Shown here: positions 6,410 through 11,162 of the stretch, in pieces
Layout of the letters: each line of letters opens with the position of its first letter
Position numbering within the stretch: position 1 is the stretch's first letter
From: an uncultured Brachyspira sp.
Lineage (GTDB): Bacteria > Spirochaetota > Brachyspiria > Brachyspirales > Brachyspiraceae
Direction of reading: 5' to 3'
Length of the DNA stretch: 11,162 nt
NCBI GenBank assembly: GCA_934725525.1
Contig: CAKVCG010000053.1
Coordinates: 1 to 11,162, forward strand
Translations under genes and position numbers: made by a program
Notes under the pieces: model-generated
Told to the model about the DNA's origin: nothing
Seen by the model: only the letters and a program-made list of their open reading frames with translations
Databases searched by the model: none

Positions 6410-6567
6410 AAATACAAACCTTTTAACATTTTTAAAATATAATTATATAATATTTTTTAATTAAATAAACAGTTATTTATTATTATCGTTTTATATAAAC
6501 TTTAATTTAATGAAAATTAATATTTGTATATTTGCGGTAAAAACAAGAATCGATAAATAAATTTTCC

Positions 6568-7620
6568 TTATTCTTTATATCTGTCGAATAATTCTATAAA
6601 ATCTTTTTTCTTCTTTTTGGCCGCGATTCTATAAGCGGTATTCCCGTAAATATTTCTTTGAGTCGTATCGGCTCCAGCTTTCAATAATTCTTCCATTACT
6701 TCGAGCGGAGTCGAAAAAGTTTTATATATTCCGTCCTCTTCTTTTTCATATTCAAAAATAACCGCTCTTATTAAAATATTGTTTCCGTTTCTATCTGTCG
6801 CGTTAATATCCGCTCCAGATTCTATTATTCTTTTTATAGCTTCGATATTCGGATTTTCTTTTTCTATCAAATACATTAGCAAAGTTTTTTCGTTGCCGTA
6901 ATTTTTAGCGTTTATGTCCGCTCCAAGCTCCAAAAGATTAAATATTATATCGATTCTATTCGTTTGTTTTGCGTTATAAATAATAGCTTCGTTTAGGTTT
7001 GTGGCTCCCGCGTTTATAAGTTCTTTTATTATATTTATGTCGGTAGTAGCCGTTATAGGATATTTTCTTTCCGCTCCTTCGTAATATCTGTAAGGCTCTA
7101 TATAAGCTTTCGTATTTACATTAGCGCCGTTTTCAATAAAATATTTAACCAATTCAAAATGATTTCCTTCGCATGCCGACACTAAAGCTCCGTTAATATC
7201 TTTAGCTCCCAAATTAATAAGCTCTTCCGCAATATCTAATTTTCCGCCGATAGCCGCATAACTTAAAGCGATATCATAATTATTAGCGCCATTTTCGATA
7301 AATTTTTGAGCGATATCCCAATAACCTTCCATACAAGCCATGTAAAAGGCAAAATTAAAATCTTTGGCTCCGAAATCGAGCAATTCTTTAACGATTTCCA
7401 TATTTCCGATTTTTGCCGCATACATTAAAGAGCTCATGCCGTATTTATTATTGTAAATATCTAAATTATTTCCGTCTCTCAATATATTTCTAACGCTTTC
7501 AATATCGTTATTTTCAATGCTTTTCATTAAATCGTTATTTTGCTCTATTTGAGAGACGGTAGAATTTTGAGAAAAAAGTAAAGCCGAAGCAATTAAAAAT
7601 AATAAAACGATTCTGTTCAT
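6568..7620 (-). CDS. Secreted ankyrin-repeat protein
   Basis: 350 aa. A signal peptide (1-17, likely cut after LLFS) has no lipobox Cys, so the product is predicted periplasmic or released. Ankyrin repeats fill almost all of the remainder, about nine to ten units from residue 30 to 350. Three consecutive central units (85-111, 112-138, 139-165) are each exactly 27 residues long, against the usual 33, lacking part of the loop; later units (about 235-275, 277-320) have insertions. Typical signatures are LMYAAKIGNMEIVKELLDFGA, ALSYAAIGGKLDIAEELI and GADINATDRNGN. Ankyrin repeats bind proteins; the partner is unknown. The start is the ATG at 7620 with a weak GGA 6 nt upstream. It reads divergently from the CCA enzyme gene and lies 158 nt upstream of the TPR gene on the same strand, with no strong terminator between, so co-transcription is possible. 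Confidence 0.88.
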   Translation of the reverse strand: MNRIVLLFLIASALLFSQNSTVSQIEQNNDLMKSIENNDIESVRNILRDGNNLDIYNNKYGMSSLMYAAKIGNMEIVKELLDFGAKDFNFAFYMACMEGYWDIAQKFIENGANNYDIALSYAAIGGKLDIAEELINLGAKDINGALVSACEGNHFELVKYFIENGANVNTKAYIEPYRYYEGAERKYPITATTDINIIKELINAGATNLNEAIIYNAKQTNRIDIIFNLLELGADINAKNYGNEKTLLMYLIEKENPNIEAIKRIIESGADINATDRNGNNILIRAVIFEYEKEEDGIYKTFSTPLEVMEELLKAGADTTQRNIYGNTAYRIAAKKKKKDFIELFDRYKE

Positions 7621-7757
7621 AAAAAATCCATAATTAAATCAAAGTTAATTCGACTATAATTTATAATAAAAAATACTTTAATATTATTATCGTAATAAAA
7701 TTATTATACAAAATAAATAAAAATTTTATGTTAATCGGTTTTTACCCGAATATTAAT

Positions 7758-7785
7758 TTGTAATTAATGTAAAATTGTATATACT
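7758..7785 (+). promoter_or_regulatory. Candidate promoter for the CCA enzyme-coaX operon
   Basis: TTGTAA (7758-7763), a 16-nt spacer and TATACT (7780-7785). A second hexamer TATAAT (7787-7792) overlaps the region. It is well placed 44 nt before the TTG start, but in such AT-rich DNA the match is only suggestive. The divergent 208-bp gap must also hold the promoter of the ankyrin gene, for which I see no clear box pair. Confidence 0.4.
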
Positions 7786-7817
7786 ATATAATTAATAATT
7801 AAATAAAAAAGATTAAC

Positions 7818-7821
7818 AGGA
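7818..7821 (+). promoter_or_regulatory. Ribosome binding site for a TTG start
   Basis: AGGA lies 7 nt before TTG 7829. The next in-frame ATG (codon 21) falls just before the nucleotide-binding motif and would remove the first helix, so TTG is preferred. Confidence 0.65.
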
Positions 7822-7828
7822 AAATAAT

Positions 7829-9217
7829 TTGGAGAAAATTTTTACCGATATACCCGCGCAAGTAAAAGAGATAGCGAGAATTTTAAATATGGAAGGCTTC
7901 CAATGTTTTTTGGTCGGAGGTTCGGTTAGAGATTCCATTATGGGATTTACTCCGAAAGAATACGATATAGCCACCGACGCGAAGCCAGAAGATGTTCAGA
8001 GAATATTTAAATACACGATTCCTACGGGAATAAAACATGGGACGGTTCTTGTAATATTGGACGATATGCATGTGGAGATAACGACTTTCAGAAGCGACGG
8101 AAATTATAGCGACGGAAGACATCCCGATAGAGTGGAATATACGGCGAGTATAGAGGACGATTTGCCAAGAAGAGATTTGACTATAAACGCGATGGCTTAT
8201 AATGTTTTGGACGGCGCTCTCATAGATATGTTTGACGGAATGAAAGATATTAAAAATAAAATCATTCGGTCGGTCGGGAATCCTTACGAAAGATTTACCG
8301 AAGACGGATTAAGGATAATGAGAGCGATAAGATTTGCGACAAAATTAAATTTCAATATAGAAAAAGAAACTTTTGACGCTATATGCCGTTCTACGGGAAT
8401 GCTCGCTTCGATAGCCTATGAAAGAATAAGAGAAGAATTTAACGGAATTTTAATTTCCGACAATCCTTTTAGAGGAATCGAATTATTAAGAAAAACGGGA
8501 ATACTCGCTTTAATAATGCCAGAACTCATGCAAGGCTTCGGTGTCTCTCAAAATAAATTTCATAAATACGATGTTTATTATCATATACTTCATACTATAC
8601 AAGCGGTAGAGCCTCTCGAAACCGAAGAGTTGACTTTGCTCGTTCGTTTAGCCGCTTTATTTCATGATATAGCCAAGCCTATGGTTCAAAAAAAAGTTTC
8701 AAAACAGGAAGAGCCGGTATATTATAATCATGAAGTCGTAGGCGCAAATGTGGCGAAAAAAATTATGAAGCGATTAAAATATTCAAACGCGGAAATAGAT
8801 TTTGTCGCTCTTTTGGTTAGACAGCATATGTTTTATTATCAGGATGAATGGACGGATGGAGCGGTCAGAAGATTTATGAGAGCTGTCGGGATAGAAAATA
8901 TAAAACCTTTATTGAAATTGAGGGAAGCGGACAGACTCGGAAGCGGAAATAGAAAGGATAAAGAAAGCAAGGCTATACCTAAACTTTTGGCTAGGATAGA
9001 TAAAATAATAAAAGAAGAAAACGCTATAACGGTTAAGGATTTAAAAATCAACGGAAACGATTTGATGAAGGAATTTAATTTAAAACCCGGTCCGATTATC
9101 GGAAAAATACTAAACTATTTGCTCGATTTAATTTTGGACGAGCCAAATTTGAATGATAAGGAAAAACTTATTGAAAAAACGAGATTTTTTTTAGAAAGTA
9201 ATAATTTAAATAATTAA
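7829..9217 (+). CDS. cca: CCA tRNA nucleotidyltransferase with HD domain
   Basis: Class II nucleotidyltransferase that adds or repairs the 3' CCA of tRNAs using CTP and ATP in the cytoplasm. 462 aa, full length. Motifs in order: GGSVRDS (30-36); the catalytic stretch EYDIATD (44-50) with Glu44 and Asp46; HGTVLVI then VEITTFRSDG (82-91); RRDLTINAMAY (114-124); RFTEDGLRIMRAIRF (155-169) containing the EDxxR base-selecting motif (Glu158, Asp159, Arg162). An HD phosphohydrolase-type domain follows, with FHDIAKP (His279, Asp280) and His301, then a CCA-type tail (LKINGNDLMKEF). Most homologues have Asp at the position of Glu44. Poly(A) polymerase is the alternative reading, but the TTFRSDGxYSDGRHPD stretch and C-terminus look like the CCA branch. 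coaX starts 26 nt downstream, so the two are probably co-transcribed. Confidence 0.88.
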   Translation: MEKIFTDIPAQVKEIARILNMEGFQCFLVGGSVRDSIMGFTPKEYDIATDAKPEDVQRIFKYTIPTGIKHGTVLVILDDMHVEITTFRSDGNYSDGRHPDRVEYTASIEDDLPRRDLTINAMAYNVLDGALIDMFDGMKDIKNKIIRSVGNPYERFTEDGLRIMRAIRFATKLNFNIEKETFDAICRSTGMLASIAYERIREEFNGILISDNPFRGIELLRKTGILALIMPELMQGFGVSQNKFHKYDVYYHILHTIQAVEPLETEELTLLVRLAALFHDIAKPMVQKKVSKQEEPVYYNHEVVGANVAKKIMKRLKYSNAEIDFVALLVRQHMFYYQDEWTDGAVRRFMRAVGIENIKPLLKLREADRLGSGNRKDKESKAIPKLLARIDKIIKEENAITVKDLKINGNDLMKEFNLKPGPIIGKILNYLLDLILDEPNLNDKEKLIEKTRFFLESNNLNN

Positions 9218-9243
9218 AATATAATATAAAAAAGGATTGAAAA

Positions 9244-10017
9244 ATGCATCTTATCGCCGATATAGGAAATACGAGAATGAAATTAGCCGTATTCGATAAA
9301 AGCCATAATCCTATCTATTTTAATGTAAATAGTTATAATATAAGGCATATCTTATCGGCGTTAAAAGAGATAAATGGCAATTATAATATAGATAAAGTGT
9401 TTTATAGCAGCGTTTGTTTTAATAAAAACGATATATTTGTATCTTCGGTAAAAGATGTTTTGAAAAAGGACGCTTATAGAGTTACTCATAAAGATATAAA
9501 ATTAAAAGGCAATTTATACGAGCCAAAAAATTCTGTCGGAATAGATAGAATCCTTTCGACTTACGCTTCCGTATGTTTAGAAGGCTATAATGAAAAAGAA
9601 AGATATGTTTCTATAGTTGTCGATATGGGAACGGCTACGACTATAAGCGTTATGACTTCCGATTTAATATTTTTGGGCGGTATGATAATGAGCGGAACAA
9701 AAACGAGCTATAAGGCTTTATCGGGCAGAACCTCTTTGCCTTATTACGAAATGGGTCCGATAGATTCGATTCCAAAACCTCTTAACGCCAATATTAAAGA
9801 CGCTATTATGTCCGGCGCTATATACAATACCATAGGAAGCGTCCATTACGGCGTAAACGAAACTAAAAAATATATAAAAGAAAAATATAACCTAAAAAGC
9901 AAAATATTTTTAACGGGCGGAATATCTAATTTAGGATTATTAAAATGTAAGATATATCCTTATTTGGTAATGCAAGGAACTTATTTTAATATGGTTGATA
10001 AAAAATACGGCAGATAA
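9244..10017 (+). CDS. coaX: Type III pantothenate kinase
   Basis: Phosphorylates pantothenate with ATP, the first step of coenzyme A synthesis, in the cytoplasm. 257 aa, normal length for the family. ASKHA-fold motifs are intact: phosphate-1 loop DIGNTRMKLAVFD (6-18), GIDR (99-102), the DMGTATT loop (127-133), GGMIMSG (145-151) and the late GGISN loop (225-229). Type III kinases are known to be insensitive to CoA feedback and to need a monovalent cation; that is family knowledge. ATG is preceded by AAGGA at 9232-9236, 7 nt away. It lies 26 nt behind the CCA enzyme gene and is likely translated from the same mRNA. The following 136-bp gap carries a separate promoter for ptsH. Confidence 0.93.
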   Translation: MHLIADIGNTRMKLAVFDKSHNPIYFNVNSYNIRHILSALKEINGNYNIDKVFYSSVCFNKNDIFVSSVKDVLKKDAYRVTHKDIKLKGNLYEPKNSVGIDRILSTYASVCLEGYNEKERYVSIVVDMGTATTISVMTSDLIFLGGMIMSGTKTSYKALSGRTSLPYYEMGPIDSIPKPLNANIKDAIMSGAIYNTIGSVHYGVNETKKYIKEKYNLKSKIFLTGGISNLGLLKCKIYPYLVMQGTYFNMVDKKYGR

Positions 10018-10072
10018 AAGAATTATAATAAAAAGAAAAATTTATAATTATTGTCTAAAGTAATCTTTAATA

Positions 10073-10088
10073 TTATCAAATTTGACAA
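10073..10088. promoter_or_regulatory. Palindrome overlapping the ptsH -35 box (candidate operator)
   Basis: TTATCAAATTTGACAA is a 16-bp dyad with one mismatched pair; the inner 10 bp TCAAATTTGA are perfect. It covers the whole -35 hexamer, a position expected for a repressor site. I cannot assign a regulator: it is shorter than a Rex site and does not match CRP or FNR consensus spacing. Confidence 0.4.
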
Positions 10089-10109
10089 ATAATAAAAAAC
10101 GGTTATACT
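10082..10109 (+). promoter_or_regulatory. Near-consensus sigma-70 promoter for ptsHI
   Basis: TTGACA (10082-10087, exact -35), a 16-nt spacer and TATACT (10104-10109, one mismatch to -10). Transcription would start near 10116, leaving a leader of about 38 nt before the ptsH ATG. This is the best promoter in the window. Confidence 0.75.
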
Positions 10110-10153
10110 TTAAAATATAAAAATATGATTGAATAAATCAAGGAGTATATTAA

Positions 10154-10420
10154 ATGACTACGGGTAAATTTACAATACAAAATGAAACGGGACTTCATGC
10201 GAGACCTGGAAACGAATTCGTTACATTTATAAAATCGCTATCGGGATGCAAAGTGGAAGCCGAAAACGAAGCCGGTAAAAGAGTAAATGCGGCTTCTCTT
10301 TTAAAAGTTCTTTCTTTAGGCGTTAAAAAAGGCTCTGTGCTTACGATTTATTGCGATGGCGATAATGAAAAAGAGGCGTTAAAGAAAATAGAAGAATTTT
10401 TATCTAACTTAAAAGATTAA
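10154..10420 (+). CDS. ptsH: Phosphocarrier protein HPr
   Basis: Small cytoplasmic phosphocarrier of the phosphoenolpyruvate phosphotransferase system, 88 aa, typical length. It accepts a phosphate from Enzyme I on His15, which sits in the exact family motif TGLHARP (12-18). The second regulatory site is also recognisable: GKRVNAASLLKVLSLGV places Ser48 where HPr kinase targets Ser46 in Bacillus, shifted by a two-residue insertion before the loop; whether it is phosphorylated here is unknown. Start ATG has a strong AAGGAG (10140-10145) 8 nt upstream, and a near-consensus promoter lies before it. ptsI begins 17 nt after its stop, so the pair forms a classical ptsHI operon. As an alternative to sugar transport it could serve a regulatory-only phosphotransfer chain, since no sugar-specific EII is visible here. 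Confidence 0.95.
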   Translation: MTTGKFTIQNETGLHARPGNEFVTFIKSLSGCKVEAENEAGKRVNAASLLKVLSLGVKKGSVLTIYCDGDNEKEALKKIEEFLSNLKD

Positions 10421-10437
10421 TTTTTGGAATATATTTT

Positions 10438-11162
10438 ATGGAAAAAAGAATTACTGGAATAGCCGTATCGCCTGGAATAGCAATAGGCAAAGTTTATTTA
10501 TTTGAAAAAAAAGAAATCGAAATAAATAAATGCCCTTGCAAAAATCCCGAAGAAGAAAAGGCAAAACTTATAGAAGGCAGAAATAAAACAAAAGAGCAAT
10601 TGCAAAAAATAAGAGAAACTACCGCAAAAAAAGTTTCAGAGGAAAAAGCCGCAATATTTGACGCTCATATTACTTTACTTGAAGACGAAGATTTGCTTCA
10701 AGAAGTAAACGATATAATAAACGATGAAAAAGTTTCCGCCGATTACGCTTTATCGAGAGGAATTGAAGTTTATAGACAAATATTAAGCGATGTTCAGGAT
10801 GAATATTTGAGAGAGAGAGCGGGCGATTTAGCCGATATAGCGGATAGATGGATTAGAAATTTGCTTGGCGAGAAAATATTAGAATTATCCGAAGTTCCCG
10901 AAAATTCAATAATCGTAGCGAGAGATTTAACTCCTTCCGACACGGCGAATTTAAATTTAGAAAATACTTTGGGTTTTATAACAGAAATAGGCGGCAGAAC
11001 TTCCCATACTTCCATTATGGCTAGGTCTTTAGAGATACCCGCGGTTGTAGGCATTGGAAGTATAATTAAAGAAATTAAATCTATGTCAAATAAAGGCAAC
11101 GATTTAAGCATAATATTAAACGGAAATACGGGCGGAGTAATTATAGAGCCTACCGAAAAATC
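10438..11162 (+). CDS. ptsI: Phosphoenolpyruvate-protein phosphotransferase (Enzyme I), 3' truncated by window edge
   Basis: Starts at ATG 10438 (MEKRITGIAVSPGIAIG) with GGA 9 nt upstream, and stays open for 241 codons to the window end. Enzyme I takes phosphate from phosphoenolpyruvate and passes it to HPr. The visible part is the N-terminal half: the opening GIAVSPGIAIGKVY strand, the four-helix HPr-binding subdomain (about 35-145, rich in Glu/Lys, with AHITLLEDEDLL), and the phosphohistidine domain with the active-site motif GGRTSHTSIMAR, His190 being the phosphorylated residue. The conserved IPAVVG follows at 200-205. Enzyme I is usually about 570-590 aa, so the phosphoenolpyruvate-binding C-terminal barrel lies beyond the window. 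Nothing seen suggests truncation in the genome. It is co-transcribed with ptsH, 17 nt upstream. Confidence 0.95.
   Translation, partial: MEKRITGIAVSPGIAIGKVYLFEKKEIEINKCPCKNPEEEKAKLIEGRNKTKEQLQKIRETTAKKVSEEKAAIFDAHITLLEDEDLLQEVNDIINDEKVSADYALSRGIEVYRQILSDVQDEYLRERAGDLADIADRWIRNLLGEKILELSEVPENSIIVARDLTPSDTANLNLENTLGFITEIGGRTSHTSIMARSLEIPAVVGIGSIIKEIKSMSNKGNDLSIILNGNTGGVIIEPTEK

Noticed and set aside
6410..6567. TATAAT on the minus strand (6442-6447) as a promoter of the TPR gene
   Set aside because: The hexamer is exact but there is no acceptable -35 box, and the region is almost pure A/T.
10021..10049. AATTATAA/TTATAATT inverted repeat after coaX as a terminator
   Set aside because: An 8-bp AT-only stem with a 13-nt loop and no U run; expected by chance in this base composition.
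10794..11111. Minus-strand open frame opposite ptsI
   Set aside because: The plus strand encodes the unmistakable Enzyme I active-site region; the minus frame is its shadow.

Overview
The window looks like a chromosomal segment of a low-GC spirochaete, most likely Brachyspira. The reasons are the very AT-rich intergenic DNA, A/T-ending codons, small surface lipoproteins of the sialidase (BNR/Asp-box) type, an outer-membrane protein that reads like the Brachyspira variable surface protein (Vsp) family, a secreted ankyrin-repeat protein, and GTG/TTG starts with clear Shine-Dalgarno sequences. The genus is an inference from remembered family resemblance; no search was run.

Layout. (1) Bases 1-4242, plus strand, surface proteins: two tandem sialidase-fold lipoproteins (123-1322 and 1382-2785) separated by a hairpin, then a beta-barrel outer-membrane protein (2983-4242, GTG start). 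(2) Bases 2786-2982 and 4243-4732: two gene-free stretches packed with a palindromic repeat of core CGTCATTRCGAG...CGAAGYAATCCA, in six units whose inner stems change sequence but stay paired. The second stretch also holds two CAAGGGG...CCCCTTG inverted repeats and a long 3' hairpin behind the outer-membrane protein gene. (3) Bases 4733-7620, minus strand: a membrane-anchored TPR protein ending in an apparently inactive Mrr/restriction-endonuclease-like domain, and an exported ankyrin-repeat protein. (4) Bases 7829-11162, plus strand, housekeeping: CCA tRNA nucleotidyltransferase (TTG start) closely followed by type III pantothenate kinase (coaX), then ptsH and the first 241 codons of ptsI under a near-consensus promoter.

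How the genes fit together. The surface block suits a mucosal anaerobe that meets sialylated glycans, but the first lipoprotein has lost the recognisable sialidase catalytic residues and the second has His in place of the first triad arginine, so glycan binding or altered chemistry is as likely as classical sialidase activity. HPr and Enzyme I give the organism the general part of a phosphotransferase system, either for sugar uptake or for regulation; no sugar-specific component lies in the window. No tRNA, rRNA, CRISPR array, transposase or integrase was seen. The most unusual items are the degenerate sialidase pair, the TPR-Mrr membrane protein, the run of 27-residue ankyrin repeats, the covarying hairpin repeats and a palindrome over the pts promoter. 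None of them amounts to a clear new multi-gene system.
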